DNA of 64,000 nt from Solibacillus sp040273735 (GTDB lineage Bacteria > Bacillota > Bacilli > Bacillales_A > Planococcaceae), in NCBI RefSeq assembly GCF_040273735.1, contig NZ_JBELZM010000007.1:62001-126000 (forward strand). The letters are read 5' to 3'. Below are positions 18,832 to 28,460 of the stretch, one piece after another. The position numbers were made by a program, and so were the translations under genes. Numbering within the stretch: position 1 is the first letter of the stretch; each line of letters begins with the position of its first letter. The notes beneath the pieces were generated by a model. That model did no database searches. It was not told the DNA's origin and was given only the letters and a program-made list of their open reading frames with translations.

Positions 18832-19536
18832 ATGAGAATTAATAAATTTTTAGCAGAAACAGGCATCGTGTCCCGTCGCGGTGCAGATAAATGGGTGGAA
18901 GACGGCCGTGTAAAAATCAATGGGGTTGTTGCGACAAACGGTAGCCAAGTTGAAACAGGCGATGAAGTATTAGTTGATGGCAAGCCTGTAAAAAGACAGG
19001 AAGAATTAGTCTACATTGTACTGAACAAGCCTGTTGGAATTACGAGTACAACGGAAAAGCATATCGAAGGAAATGTTGTCGATTTTGTAAACCACCCGCT
19101 CCGTATTTTCCATATCGGACGTCTGGATAAAGATTCAGAAGGATTACTGCTTCTCACAAATGATGGGGATATTGTAAACGAAATTTTACGGGCAGAAAAC
19201 CACCATGAAAAGGAATATGTTGTACAGGTGGACAAGCCGATTACCGATCAATTTATTCGTGACATGAGCTCGGGCGTGGAAATTTTAGATACAACGACAT
19301 TGCCTTGCCGAGTAGAAAAGGTTTCCTCAAAAGTATTTAAAATTATTTTAGAACAAGGATTAAATCGTCAAATTCGCCGTATGTGTTCTGCTCTTGGCTA
19401 TTCTGTTCAGCGATTACAGCGTATTCGTATTATGAATATTCATATCGGCAATTTAAAAGTCGGACAGTGGCGTGACCTTACAGATAAAGAAAGAAATGAA
19501 CTGTTCCAATTACTGAACTACACACCAAAGCAATAA
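18832..19536 (+). CDS. 23S/16S rRNA pseudouridine synthase, RsuA/RluF family
   Basis: A 234-residue enzyme with an N-terminal S4 RNA-binding domain (MRINKFLAETGIVSRRGADK). The catalytic domain holds the active-site Asp in GRLDKDSEGLLLLTNDG and the C-terminal motif GLNRQIRRMCSALGY. The VGITSTTE stretch resembles RluF, which modifies U2604 of 23S rRNA, but the target nucleotide is inferred only. A plausible ribosome binding site, GTAGGTG, precedes the ATG. The following gene lies 50 bases downstream and could be co-transcribed. Confidence 0.87.
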   Translation: MRINKFLAETGIVSRRGADKWVEDGRVKINGVVATNGSQVETGDEVLVDGKPVKRQEELVYIVLNKPVGITSTTEKHIEGNVVDFVNHPLRIFHIGRLDKDSEGLLLLTNDGDIVNEILRAENHHEKEYVVQVDKPITDQFIRDMSSGVEILDTTTLPCRVEKVSSKVFKIILEQGLNRQIRRMCSALGYSVQRLQRIRIMNIHIGNLKVGQWRDLTDKERNELFQLLNYTPKQ

Positions 19537-19586
19537 AGACTGTTCTCATATTGTGAGCATTCCTTTATGGGCAAGGGGGTATCATC

Positions 19587-20312
19587 ATGCTGACAATTAA
19601 ACCAACTGAAAACTTAACAGGATTGACGGTAAGTGGAGATTATTGGGATTTAGATGATATTATTCATGCAATTTATGAAGTGATCGGGGAAGAAAAGCGC
19701 TACTTTCATTATGAGGGAGTAAGGCAGCGCTTATTATTATTTTGTTTAAAAATGCGCCAGGCTTCCAAAGGGGAACACCATATGGATTTCGTACAAAATG
19801 GTATGAATAAAGAGACGAGAAAGAAAATGAATGCCATTATACCAGAGCGAAATATTTATTACGGTGACAATTTTTTATTACCTGAGCTTGTTTTTGCAGC
19901 ACTGGCATTAAATGATTTCGTTTCTCTTTATAAAAAGACTATAAATAATTCGGAGTGGAGCATCGCTGTTACTTCGGTTCGTAAATTCCAAGCACTTGTT
20001 GCTGACGCGATCGCCTCTTTCATGACAAAGGAGCATTACGTAGCGTTTTTAACGAGGCTTCATACAAAATCACCTTTGTTTCATCAGTATGCAACGCAGT
20101 ATGTTGATATTTTAAATTTGGAGTATTTATCATTAACTAAAGAGGAACGTGCAGCACATATTACATCGTTTGCTTTTCGCCTTTTAACAGAGGATGAGAC
20201 TTATAAAGTGCTCATTCAGCAGCTTTTAGGGGTGACAAGCATTTCAAAGCAATCATTCCACGAAGTGGAGCTCACATTCAAATATCCAGAAGAGGATACC
20301 ATCGTTTGGTAG
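19587..20312 (+). CDS. Conserved hypothetical protein, DUF6904-like
   Basis: A 241-residue soluble protein with the opening IKPTENLTGLTVSGDYWDL, followed by the IIHAIYEVIGEE helix and RYFHYEGVRQRLLLFC. This agrees with my memory of DUF6904 family proteins, which I could not check. No catalytic motif, signal peptide or membrane segment is visible. The ATG is preceded by AAGGGGGTATCATC. It sits behind a pseudouridine synthase gene and before a terminator. Confidence 0.6.
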   Translation: MLTIKPTENLTGLTVSGDYWDLDDIIHAIYEVIGEEKRYFHYEGVRQRLLLFCLKMRQASKGEHHMDFVQNGMNKETRKKMNAIIPERNIYYGDNFLLPELVFAALALNDFVSLYKKTINNSEWSIAVTSVRKFQALVADAIASFMTKEHYVAFLTRLHTKSPLFHQYATQYVDILNLEYLSLTKEERAAHITSFAFRLLTEDETYKVLIQQLLGVTSISKQSFHEVELTFKYPEEDTIVW

Positions 20313-20335
20313 GCTTTGTAGGAATCTTAATAATA

Positions 20336-20374
20336 AAAGTCCGCTATTTTCAATTTGAAAGTAGCGGACTTGTT
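20336..20374. terminator. Bidirectional terminator between the DUF6904-like gene and livF
   Basis: A perfect ten-base stem AAGTCCGCTA / TAGCGGACTT, extended by TTTTCA / TGAAAG, lies between convergent genes and is followed by a T-rich stretch. Confidence 0.85.
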
Positions 20375-20380
20375 TTCATT

Positions 20381-21088
20381 CTATAATCCACCTAAATAAG
20401 CGGCTCTTACTTCATCGCTTTCCTGCAGTTCTTTTGCTGAGCCTGTCAGGACGATTTTGCCTGTTTCCAAAACATAGGCACGATGGGCAACGGATAATGC
20501 CATATGGGCGTTTTGCTCTACAAGCAGTACCGTCACGCCTTCTTTGTTGACCATTTCGATAATGTTGAAGATATTTTTTACCATGAGCGGAGCAAGACCC
20601 ATTGATGGCTCATCCATGATAATCAGCTTCGGCTTAGCCATTAGAGCCCGGCCCATCGCAAGCATTTGCTGTTCACCGCCTGATAATGTCCCTGAAAGCT
20701 GCTTGCGTCGTTCTAACAGACGAGGGAATAACTCAAATACATGATTCAAATCCTTTTTTATCGCTTCTCTGTCATTTCGTAAATAGGCACCCAATTCCAG
20801 ATTTTCTTCCACTGTCATATTCGAGAATACACGACGGCCTTCCGGTACATGGGAGATTCCTGCCTTTACAATCGATTGTGCCGGCTTTCCATCAATTGCA
20901 GTACCTAAATATTCAATCGAGCCGCGCTTTGGTTTCAGTAAACCTGAAATTGTTTTTAGCAATGTGCTTTTCCCTGCTCCATTGGCACCAATCAGTGTAA
21001 CAATTTCACCTTCTTTTACTTCGAGGGAGATTCCTTTCAATGCTTGGATATTACCATAGAAAACATCGATATCATTGATTATTAGCAT
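20381..21088 (-). CDS. livF: Branched-chain amino acid ABC transporter, ATP-binding protein LivF
   Basis: A 235-residue ABC ATPase with Walker A GANGAGKST, signature LSGGEQQMLAMGRAL and Walker B KLIIMDEPS. The short HVPEGRRVF-type LivF loop is present. The start MLIINDIDV at 21088 is one base from the livG stop and is preceded by GAGGAGGTTAC. It is the last gene of the liv operon, which energises uptake of leucine, isoleucine and valine or related substrates. Confidence 0.94.
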   Translation of the reverse strand: MLIINDIDVFYGNIQALKGISLEVKEGEIVTLIGANGAGKSTLLKTISGLLKPKRGSIEYLGTAIDGKPAQSIVKAGISHVPEGRRVFSNMTVEENLELGAYLRNDREAIKKDLNHVFELFPRLLERRKQLSGTLSGGEQQMLAMGRALMAKPKLIIMDEPSMGLAPLMVKNIFNIIEMVNKEGVTVLLVEQNAHMALSVAHRAYVLETGKIVLTGSAKELQESDEVRAAYLGGL

Positions 21089-21089
21089 A

Positions 21090-21866
21090 TTATTCTGTAA
21101 CCTCCTCACCTAAGTACGCTTCAATTACTTTCGGATTTGAACGTATTTCATCAGGTGTTCCATCAGCAATTAATTGTCCGTGATCAAGCACGTAGATCCG
21201 TTCGCAAATCCCCATAACTAAGCTCATATCATGTTCGATTAATAATATCGTTAAATCAAATTCCTTACGAATGAAGGCAATAAGCTCCATTAAATCATGC
21301 GTTTCCTTTGCATTCATCCCTGCTGCCGGTTCATCCAGCAATAATAGCTTTGGTGCAGCAGCCAATGCCCGGGCAATTTCCAGGCGACGCTGCATTCCGT
21401 ACGGCAAGTTTTTAGCAAGCTCATCCCGGTATACATCAAGCCCGAAAATTTTCAAAAATGCCAATGACTCCTGTTCCATTTTCTCTTCGCCTTTAAAGTG
21501 ACTAGGTAAACGGAAAATGCTCGAAACTAAATTATGTTTTGCCAAACCATGGTTTGCGACCTTTACATTGTCCAGTACAGATAACTCTTTAAACAGGCGG
21601 ATATTTTGGAACGTCCGGCTAATTCCCTGGCGTGTCACTTTATAAGGATCCAAGCCGCCAATTGATTTTCCGTTGAATAGAATTGTGCCTTCCGTTGGTG
21701 CATATACACCTGTCAGCATATTAAATGTTGTTGTTTTCCCTGCCCCATTCGGACCGATTAAACCTATCAACTCTCCTTGATTCATATGCATTTGTACATT
21801 TTGAACAGCTTTTAAACCACCAAACTGAATACCTAGGTTCTCTACTTTTAGAAGTGCACTGCTCAT
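21090..21866 (-). CDS. livG: Branched-chain amino acid ABC transporter, ATP-binding protein LivG
   Basis: A 258-residue ATPase with Walker A GPNGAGKTT and Walker B LLLLDEPAAGMN. The ABC signature is replaced by the LivG-type YGMQRRLEIARAL. The RTFQNIRLF sequence typical of LivG is present. The start overlaps the livM stop by four bases, and livF follows by one base, so translation is coupled. Confidence 0.94.
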   Translation of the reverse strand: MSSALLKVENLGIQFGGLKAVQNVQMHMNQGELIGLIGPNGAGKTTTFNMLTGVYAPTEGTILFNGKSIGGLDPYKVTRQGISRTFQNIRLFKELSVLDNVKVANHGLAKHNLVSSIFRLPSHFKGEEKMEQESLAFLKIFGLDVYRDELAKNLPYGMQRRLEIARALAAAPKLLLLDEPAAGMNAKETHDLMELIAFIRKEFDLTILLIEHDMSLVMGICERIYVLDHGQLIADGTPDEIRSNPKVIEAYLGEEVTE

Positions 21867-22801
21867 ACGCGAGTACCTCCTTTTTTACCAAACTTGAAGT
21901 ATGCTGTAATCTCTTTTGAGCCTAATAAACCTGTAGGGCGATAAAGCATAACTAATATTAAAATCAGTGAGTAAATAATCATCCGCGTTTCCGGGAAGTC
22001 CTGTAAATACGTAGAAACGAATGTTAGTAACACTGCAGCAATAACTGAACCAGATAAACTGCCCAAACCACCCAATACGACGAATATTAATATATCAAAT
22101 GATTTTAAAAAACCGAACGCAGTCGGCTGAATAATATAGTAATTATGGGCATAGATTGCACCTGCCACTCCAGCGAAGAACGAACCGATTGCAAATGCGA
22201 CAACCTTGTAATACGTTGTGTTAATCCCCATTGCGTCAGCTGCAATTTCATCTTCCCGTATCGAAATACACGCACGACCGTGACGCGAATTCGTAAAGTT
22301 GGAGATGACGAGAATTGTAACGAAAGTCGCGAAAAAGGCATATGTCCATGTAGACTGATGGGCAACTTGCAAGCCTGCTGCACCACCTACATAATCGGTA
22401 TTCACAAATACAATTCGAATGATTTCAGCAAACCCGAGCGTCGCAATCGCCAAGTAGTCGCCTTTTAAACGAAGTGATGGAATACCTACAAGTAATCCGG
22501 CAAGTGCTGCAACAATAGCACCAATTAAAATGGCTGTAATAAATGGCATGCCAAATTTCATTGTACAAATAGCCGATATGTAAGCTCCGACGGCCAGGAA
22601 ACCTGCATGCCCTATCGAAAACTGGCCTGTAACTCCGATAATAACGTGTAAACTTACCGCCAAAATAATATTGATACACATTGCGATGAACATATTTTGA
22701 TAGTAGAACTGGACAACGCCGTTGGAAATCAATAATTGAACAACTGCATAAATCACAAGTGCTAGGACGGCATAACCCCAAAAGATTTTCGATTTTTTCA
22801 T
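21863..22801 (-). CDS. livM: Branched-chain amino acid ABC transporter permease LivM
   Basis: A 312-residue permease with about nine membrane segments. It has the LivM motif GQFSIGHAGFLAVGAY and the cytoplasmic coupling loop GRACISIREDEIAADAMGIN, which contacts the ATPases. The start MKKSKIFWGYAV at 22801 follows AGGTGA; a GTG three codons upstream overlaps that site. It lies ten bases behind livH. Confidence 0.93.
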   Translation of the reverse strand: MKKSKIFWGYAVLALVIYAVVQLLISNGVVQFYYQNMFIAMCINIILAVSLHVIIGVTGQFSIGHAGFLAVGAYISAICTMKFGMPFITAILIGAIVAALAGLLVGIPSLRLKGDYLAIATLGFAEIIRIVFVNTDYVGGAAGLQVAHQSTWTYAFFATFVTILVISNFTNSRHGRACISIREDEIAADAMGINTTYYKVVAFAIGSFFAGVAGAIYAHNYYIIQPTAFGFLKSFDILIFVVLGGLGSLSGSVIAAVLLTFVSTYLQDFPETRMIIYSLILILVMLYRPTGLLGSKEITAYFKFGKKGGTRV

Positions 22802-22810
22802 GCTGTTCAC

Positions 22811-23686
22811 CTATACTTTCTCGCGTGTATTTTTACCGAAAATACCCGCTGGACGTAATATTAGAATTAAAATCAGGATGACAAATGCGGCTGCATCTCG
22901 CCATAATGAATATCCGAGTGCCGAAACAACTGTTTCAACAACCCCTAGTACAAGACCGCCTACCATTGCTCCAGGAATAATGCCAATACCACCTAAAACA
23001 GCTGCAATGAAAGCTTTAATACCAGGCATAATCCCCATTAACGGATCGATACGTGTATAGTAAATACCAAAAATTACGCCCGCAGCTCCTGCCAAGGCAG
23101 AACCAATTGCGAATGTGGCTGAAATTGTATTATCTACGTTGATGCCCATTAAGCGAGCTGCATCTGCATCATGCGATACGGCGCGCATCGCTTTACCGAT
23201 TTTTGTTTTATGAACAATGAATTGTAATAAGATCATTAAGAAAATCGAAACAGATAAAATAAAAATCGCCAACGTACTGATCTGTGCACCGAAAATTTCA
23301 ATATTCTTCGCTGTAAATACTGTCGGATACGCCTCAGGAGAAGGACCTCTAAAGAAAATTACCGTATACTCGATTAACAAGGAGACACCAATTGCCGTAA
23401 TAAGAGCTGCAATACGGGTTGCATTACGCAGTCGTTTATAAGCGACACGCTCTATAATGACTCCAATGACAGCACATAATATCATCGCGATTATAAGGGC
23501 TAAAAAGATATTCATTTCCCAGCGTGCAATGGCATAAAAGCCGATAAAAGCACCAAGCATGAAGACGTCACCGTGAGCAAAATTGATGAGCTTAATAATT
23601 CCGTATACCATCGTATAGCCTAGTGCGATCAGTGCATAAATACTACCTAGCGAAATACCATTCACTAATTGTTGGATCCATTCCAT
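22811..23686 (-). CDS. livH: Branched-chain amino acid ABC transporter permease LivH
   Basis: A 291-residue permease with about eight membrane segments. It has the family opening GISLGSIYALIALGYTMVYG and the coupling loop TKIGKAMRAVSHDADAARL. The ATG at 23686 follows AAGGAGTGAACTGT at ideal distance. It pairs with LivM to form the channel of the transporter. Confidence 0.93.
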   Translation of the reverse strand: MEWIQQLVNGISLGSIYALIALGYTMVYGIIKLINFAHGDVFMLGAFIGFYAIARWEMNIFLALIIAMILCAVIGVIIERVAYKRLRNATRIAALITAIGVSLLIEYTVIFFRGPSPEAYPTVFTAKNIEIFGAQISTLAIFILSVSIFLMILLQFIVHKTKIGKAMRAVSHDADAARLMGINVDNTISATFAIGSALAGAAGVIFGIYYTRIDPLMGIMPGIKAFIAAVLGGIGIIPGAMVGGLVLGVVETVVSALGYSLWRDAAAFVILILILILRPAGIFGKNTREKV

Positions 23687-23763
23687 ACAGTTCACTCCTT
23701 TTTTCTCTATTAATGTATGAAAAAAAAAGGGAGGCTAGTTCCGCCCCCCTTACTCGTAAAAAA

Positions 23764-24978
23764 TTAAGGATTAACTTTAGAGTTGAACTGTTGTTTGCCG
23801 TCTACGAATTCTAGAACTGTTGCTGATTTTACTGGGTTGTGGTTTTCGTCAACTGTGAAAGTACCTGTTACTAAGCTTAAATCCTTCGTTGCTGCAAGCT
23901 GCTTCTGAATTGCCTCACCTGTAATGTCTCCATCTACACGCTTGATTGCGTCTACGATAAAGTAAATAGAATCATAGCCTAATGCATGGAAAGCGTTCGG
24001 TGATTTGCTGTACTCATCATTAAATGCTTTAACGAAGTCCTGAATTTTTGAATCCGGATCTTCAGACGAGTAGTGGTTAGTAATAAACGTATTATTTAAC
24101 GCATCAGCACCTGCTAATTCAATTAGGTCCGGCGAATCCCAACCATCAGCACCCATTAACGGTACGGTAATACCTAATTCACGGGCTTGTTTTACAATGA
24201 TACCTACTTCTTCATAGTAACCAGGGATGAAAATGAAATCAGGATTTTTCCCTTTAATGTTTGTTAATTGAGATTTAAAGTCTACATCCTTTGCAACATA
24301 TGCCTCTTCAGCGACTACTGTGCCACCGTTTGCCGATACTGTTTCCTTGAATGATGCCGCTAAACCTTTTGCATAATCTGAAGCATTATCCGCAAAAATT
24401 GCCACATTTTTAGCTTGTAGTTCATTTGTCGCAAAGTTTGCTGCTACCGTCCCTTGGAATGGGTCGATGAAACATGTACGGAATGCATATTCATTTATTG
24501 AGCCGTCATCGTTTACCGTTACATTTGGCGCAGTACCTGAGCCTGTAACCATAGGAACTTTATGCTGAGCTGCAATTTGGACCGTGGCCACTGAGTTACC
24601 TGAAGTAGCCGGCGCTAACATTGCCACCACCTTTTCCTGTTCTGCCAATTTCATCGCGGCAGAAGTTGCTTCAGCTGTTTCTGATTTATTGTCGACTGGA
24701 ATATACTCCAGCTGTTTGCCATCAATACCACCTGCTGCATTAATTTCTTCAATCGCCAATTTTGCACCATCATTGATTGATGATCCGTAAGAAGCAACAG
24801 CACCAGATAATTCTAAGTTTGCTCCGATTTTAATTGTGTCGCCAGCTGCATTGCTGCTGCCGCCTGATCCAGAAGAACTAGAGGTATCATCACCGCATCC
24901 AGCTAACACCCCTGTTAATAATGCTGTTGCCATGAATAATGAACCATACTTTTTTGTCTTTTTGTGATTTGTCATCAT
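23764..24978 (-). CDS. Branched-chain amino acid-binding lipoprotein (LivJ/LivK type)
   Basis: A substrate-binding protein of about 404 residues with a lipoprotein signal peptide ending in the lipobox LAGC, followed by a Ser/Gly-rich linker. The periplasmic-binding type I fold is shown by IKIGANLELSGAVASYG, EEINAAGGIDGKQL and the hinge region near GYYEEVGIIVKQA. Three consecutive ATG codons follow AAGGGGGA; I use the second, though the third is equally possible. It is the first gene of the liv operon. The membrane-anchored protein captures substrate outside the cell and hands it to LivHM. Confidence 0.92.
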   Translation of the reverse strand: MMTNHKKTKKYGSLFMATALLTGVLAGCGDDTSSSSGSGGSSNAAGDTIKIGANLELSGAVASYGSSINDGAKLAIEEINAAGGIDGKQLEYIPVDNKSETAEATSAAMKLAEQEKVVAMLAPATSGNSVATVQIAAQHKVPMVTGSGTAPNVTVNDDGSINEYAFRTCFIDPFQGTVAANFATNELQAKNVAIFADNASDYAKGLAASFKETVSANGGTVVAEEAYVAKDVDFKSQLTNIKGKNPDFIFIPGYYEEVGIIVKQARELGITVPLMGADGWDSPDLIELAGADALNNTFITNHYSSEDPDSKIQDFVKAFNDEYSKSPNAFHALGYDSIYFIVDAIKRVDGDITGEAIQKQLAATKDLSLVTGTFTVDENHNPVKSATVLEFVDGKQQFNSKVNP

Positions 24979-25010
24979 CATTTCCCCCTTAGTCATACTA
25001 CAAATGTTAG

Positions 25011-25025
25011 ATATTTCTGATAATT
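25011..25025. promoter_or_regulatory. CodY-like box upstream of the liv operon
   Basis: ATATTTCTGATAATT differs from the CodY consensus AATTTTCWGAAAATT at three positions. It lies about 30 bases before the first liv gene. CodY control of branched-chain amino acid uptake is well known in Bacilli, so the site is plausible but unproven. Confidence 0.5.
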
Positions 25026-25062
25026 ATAACCAATACCCCACACTCATACAATCTAAATTTTA

Positions 25063-25077
25063 AATATTCTGAATAAA
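25063..25077. promoter_or_regulatory. Second CodY-like box upstream of the liv operon
   Basis: AATATTCTGAATAAA differs from the CodY consensus at four positions. Its value rests on being close to the better box at 25011. Confidence 0.35.
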
Positions 25078-25219
25078 ATTTACGAGAATAATATAAACAA
25101 TTATTCCAACTTCTGTATTGTAAACGAATAATAATTATTAGTCTAGTACGATTATTCTGTTAATTTTATGTATTCTAAATTTACAATCTAATACTTTCTA
25201 TTAATAAAAAAATCGCCGT

Positions 25220-25825
25220 TTATTTTTCCGGAATCCGAAAAACGACGATACGTTCATTTTCATTTTTTTCATGGCGTAATTTTATATCTAAATAGCAATG
25301 TAGTGACTGATCTTGTTGTAAATAATCCATATATTCAGGGGATGGATAATATAAAATAATATCTACCATTCGAGGGTATAACATGATGGAATCCATAACA
25401 CGCTTCATAAACTCACGAAATACATGTATTGAGAAGGGATTAAAGAAGAAAAAGACATTATCGTGCTTTGTAATTTCATATGTTTCAGCAATGATATTCA
25501 AAAATTGAATGGGTGCTTGTTTCTTTTTTACTTTTTTTAAATACTGCTCTGCATTATGCTCGGCTTCCGTAAAAAACTTCTGATCCATTTCAATACCTAT
25601 TACGGGAATATGGAAGCGATGATATATATAAATAGGAACTCGCCCTTTCCCGCAGCCAATATCTAGAAAACGTGGATTAGCTGGCAGTTCGTAGCATTCG
25701 AATAATTGTTCCAAACCACTGTAAGGTGTTGGTTCATAGCGATGGTACTTTGCTAATTTGGGAAAACCGTATTGATAACCGGTCGTTTGGATGTTAAGCA
25801 TATGATCATATTGCTGTTCGTTCAT
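25220..25825 (-). CDS. Class I SAM-dependent methyltransferase
   Basis: A 201-residue protein with the SAM-binding motif I FLDIGCGKGRVPIY (near residue 72), followed by an acidic residue at the end of strand 2 (VIGIEMD) and FFFFNPF at the motif IV position. The NPF sequence recalls N-methyltransferases, but the substrate cannot be assigned. The start follows GAGGTGAACGA. The gene is single, 45 bases downstream of ogt on the same strand. Confidence 0.75.
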   Translation of the reverse strand: MNEQQYDHMLNIQTTGYQYGFPKLAKYHRYEPTPYSGLEQLFECYELPANPRFLDIGCGKGRVPIYIYHRFHIPVIGIEMDQKFFTEAEHNAEQYLKKVKKKQAPIQFLNIIAETYEITKHDNVFFFFNPFSIHVFREFMKRVMDSIMLYPRMVDIILYYPSPEYMDYLQQDQSLHCYLDIKLRHEKNENERIVVFRIPEK

Positions 25826-25870
25826 TCGTTCACCTCACAAATTAGTTAAAAATTTTATGTTACTATAACG

Positions 25871-26350
25871 TTAATCTAAATTGAAGCTATATCTAAGCTC
25901 ATGTTCAAGTAACCACTGTTTTCTCCATAAACCGCCTGCATATCCTGTAAGTTTTCCATTCTGGCCGATAATCCGGTGGCATGGTACGATGATACTTATG
26001 ACATTTTTGCTATTTGTCATCCCAACTGCGCGGACCGCCTTTTCATTTGCAATTTGTTGGGCAATTTCTTTATAGGAAGCGGTTTTCCCGTAAGGAACAG
26101 TTGTTAATGCTTGCCATACCGATGTTTGAAACATTGTTCCTTCTAATTTATAAAGTACCGAAAAAGTTTTGCGTTTGCCTTTAAAATATTCATCCAGTTC
26201 TATGCAGCAGTCTAATAAAAGCTGAGGGGTATCATTAGATGGGTAGTTTAGAATCTCTTCTCGCTCTGCAAATAATACCGATGCTATAAAATGTTCGGTT
26301 CCTGCAATTTCAATAACGCCTATTGGCGAAGCATAATCTAATTTATACAT
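25871..26350 (-). CDS. ogt: Methylated-DNA--protein-cysteine methyltransferase
   Basis: A 159-residue suicide repair protein with the acceptor motif VPCHRIIG followed by GKLTGYAGGLWRKQWLLEHE, and VPYGKTASYKEIA before it. This is the complete Ogt/AdaB signature. It removes the alkyl group from O6-alkylguanine. No Ada-type regulatory domain is fused to it. Confidence 0.94.
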   Translation of the reverse strand: MYKLDYASPIGVIEIAGTEHFIASVLFAEREEILNYPSNDTPQLLLDCCIELDEYFKGKRKTFSVLYKLEGTMFQTSVWQALTTVPYGKTASYKEIAQQIANEKAVRAVGMTNSKNVISIIVPCHRIIGQNGKLTGYAGGLWRKQWLLEHELRYSFNLD

Positions 26351-26400
26351 TGTACTACTCCTTCCCTTCTCAAAATTTACTATAACGTAATTTCTTTATT

Positions 26401-26443
26401 AAAAAAAGAACCTTTAATCCGACAAAGATTAAAGGTTCTTTCT
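26401..26443 (-). terminator. Terminator after mqo
   Basis: A perfect 13-base stem (AGAACCTTTAATC / GATTAAAGGTTCT) is followed on the minus strand by seven T. Confidence 0.9.
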
Positions 26444-26452
26444 ATATAACAA

Positions 26453-27937
26453 TTATGCTTTGTTTAAACCTAAAGCTTTCGTTGTTGTTTCATGCACTTC
26501 TTTAAGAAGTTCAGTATTTTCAACTAAGTTTTCACCGTAAGATGGAATCATTTCCTTAATCTTCGGCTCCCAAGCTTTCATTTCTTCTGGGAAGCATTGG
26601 TTGATTACTTTTAACATAACAGATACTGCTGTAGAAGCACCTGGAGATGCACCAAGTAATGCTGCAATAGAACCGTCGTGTGCAGTTACAACTTCAGTAC
26701 CGAATTGTAATGTACCTTTACCAGCGTCTGTGTCTTTAATAACTTGAACACGTTGACCTGCAACACTGATTTCCCAGTCATCTGACTTAGCAGTAGGAAT
26801 GAATTGACGTAATTCCTCCATACGTGCTTCTTTTGAAAGAACTAATTGAGAAACTAAATATTTGCTCAACGACATTTCTTTCACACCACAAGCAAGTAGT
26901 GTCAATAAGTTATGTGGTTTAATTGAAGCAAATAAATCCATATTTGACCCAGTTTTTAAGAACTTCGGAGAGAAGCCTGCAAATGGTCCGAATAATAATG
27001 ATTTTTTACCATCGATATAACGAGTATCTAAGTGCGGTACTGACATCGGTGGCGCACCAACCGCTGCTTTACCATATACTTTCGCATGGTGTTGGTTAAC
27101 TACTTCTTCATTGTTACAAACTAAGAATAAACCAGAGATCGGGAATCCACCGATATGTTTTGATTCAGGGATACCAGATTTTTGTAGTAACTCGAGGCTA
27201 CCACCACCGGCTCCAAGGAATACAAATTTCGCAATGTGGTATTCGACTTTACCGTTTTCTTTGTTGTGAACTTTTACTTCCCAAGAACCATCTTTTAAAC
27301 GTTTTACATCTAAAACATTATGGTTGTAGTTTACATCTACATCTTGCTTTTGTAAGTTCGAGATTAACGTACGAGTTAACGCCCCAAAGTTAACATCCGT
27401 ACCAGAATCGATTTTTGTTGCAGCAATTGGTTCACTTGATGTACGTTCATTCATAATTAAAGGAATCCATTGTTTTAGTGTTTCAGGATCATCTGAGAAT
27501 TCCATTCCTTCGAATAAAGGATTTGCTGTCATTGCTGCATGACGCTTTTTAAGATACTCAACATTGCCAGCACCTTGTACCATACTCATATGTGGAAGAG
27601 GCATAATGAATTCTTCCGGTTTTTCGATTTGCTTTGTGTTAACTAAGTGTGTCCAAAATTGTAGTGAATCTTGGAATTGTGTGTTAACGTTAATCGCTTT
27701 AGTAATATCGATTGTTCCGTCTTTCTTCTCGCTTGTGTAGTTAAGCTCACATAAAGCGGCATGCCCAGTTCCGGCATTGTTTAATTCGTGAGAGCTTTCT
27801 TCACCAGCTTTAGCTAAGTTCTCAAATACTTTGATTTTCCAATCCGGTGCTAATTCTTTAAGCATTGTACCTAAAGTAGCACTCATAATTCCGGCACCAA
27901 TTAAGATAACGTCTGATTTGATATGCTTGTTACTCAT
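26453..27937 (-). CDS. mqo: Malate:quinone oxidoreductase
   Basis: A 494-residue flavoprotein of usual Mqo length. It has the FAD-binding start DVILIGAGIMSATLG, then SSHELNNAGTGHAALCELNY and the C-terminal LGASPGASTAVSVML. It oxidises malate to oxaloacetate and feeds electrons to the quinone pool at the membrane, in place of or beside NAD-dependent malate dehydrogenase. It stands alone. A cre-like site lies upstream at 27979, which suggests catabolite repression. Confidence 0.96.
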   Translation of the reverse strand: MSNKHIKSDVILIGAGIMSATLGTMLKELAPDWKIKVFENLAKAGEESSHELNNAGTGHAALCELNYTSEKKDGTIDITKAINVNTQFQDSLQFWTHLVNTKQIEKPEEFIMPLPHMSMVQGAGNVEYLKKRHAAMTANPLFEGMEFSDDPETLKQWIPLIMNERTSSEPIAATKIDSGTDVNFGALTRTLISNLQKQDVDVNYNHNVLDVKRLKDGSWEVKVHNKENGKVEYHIAKFVFLGAGGGSLELLQKSGIPESKHIGGFPISGLFLVCNNEEVVNQHHAKVYGKAAVGAPPMSVPHLDTRYIDGKKSLLFGPFAGFSPKFLKTGSNMDLFASIKPHNLLTLLACGVKEMSLSKYLVSQLVLSKEARMEELRQFIPTAKSDDWEISVAGQRVQVIKDTDAGKGTLQFGTEVVTAHDGSIAALLGASPGASTAVSVMLKVINQCFPEEMKAWEPKIKEMIPSYGENLVENTELLKEVHETTTKALGLNKA

Positions 27938-27978
27938 TTTTACCTTCCCTTACATATATATTAAGATTTTTAGAATAA

Positions 27979-27992
27979 TGTAAGCGCTCTAT
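27979..27992. promoter_or_regulatory. cre-like CcpA site upstream of mqo
   Basis: TGTAAGCGCTCTAT matches the cre pattern TGWAANCGNTNWCA except at one conserved position. It lies 42 bases before the mqo start. CcpA control of TCA-cycle genes is known in Bacilli; this site is an inference. Confidence 0.45.
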
Positions 27993-28460
27993 TTTACTAT
28001 CGACAACCCTATATAGGAGACGATTCCATTGATTCTATATCATTTATTACCTTATTGTAGTGTAACACAATTGTGAAAAGATTAAAATATATACAAACTG
28101 CGCCACCGCAAGCAAGTGAAAAGGTTGCCTTTTGCGAGAAAAGACGAAACATTTGTGAGCATATTTTGTAGAAGCTTAAATTCATTTATTTATTTTTTCT
28201 TTATTTTCTAACAACTTTTTTCTAACTATTTTGTCTATTTTAAGTTATGCTACAATGATAAGCCTATACTTTTCATTAAATGGAATTTCTATTAAGATCG
28301 ACTTGAAATATCGACAATATTTTGTAAGAATAGTAGGCATCGCTCTTTGCATAAATTATATAATAAGTACAGTTATCATAAGAAATACATGACAAATGTA
28401 AATAGTTCATAATTTAAATTAAAACTAAAATCAAATCTGAGTGAGATAAGGGGGATGTTT
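27993..28460. other. Long intergenic region between mqo and degV, no gene seen
   Basis: About 470 AT-rich bases between divergent genes. The only notable structure is a GC-richer hairpin at 28107-28136 (AAAAGG-TTG-CCTTTT flanked by CGCAA and TTGCG). Promoter-like TACAAT occurs near 28249. I see no open reading frame or tRNA. Confidence 0.4.

Noticed and set aside
28373..28382. TTATCATAAG on the plus strand upstream of degV, similar to the att core
   Set aside because: Only a short, partly palindromic core matches, without the flanking GTAAGTGC or GAACC sequence; probably chance.
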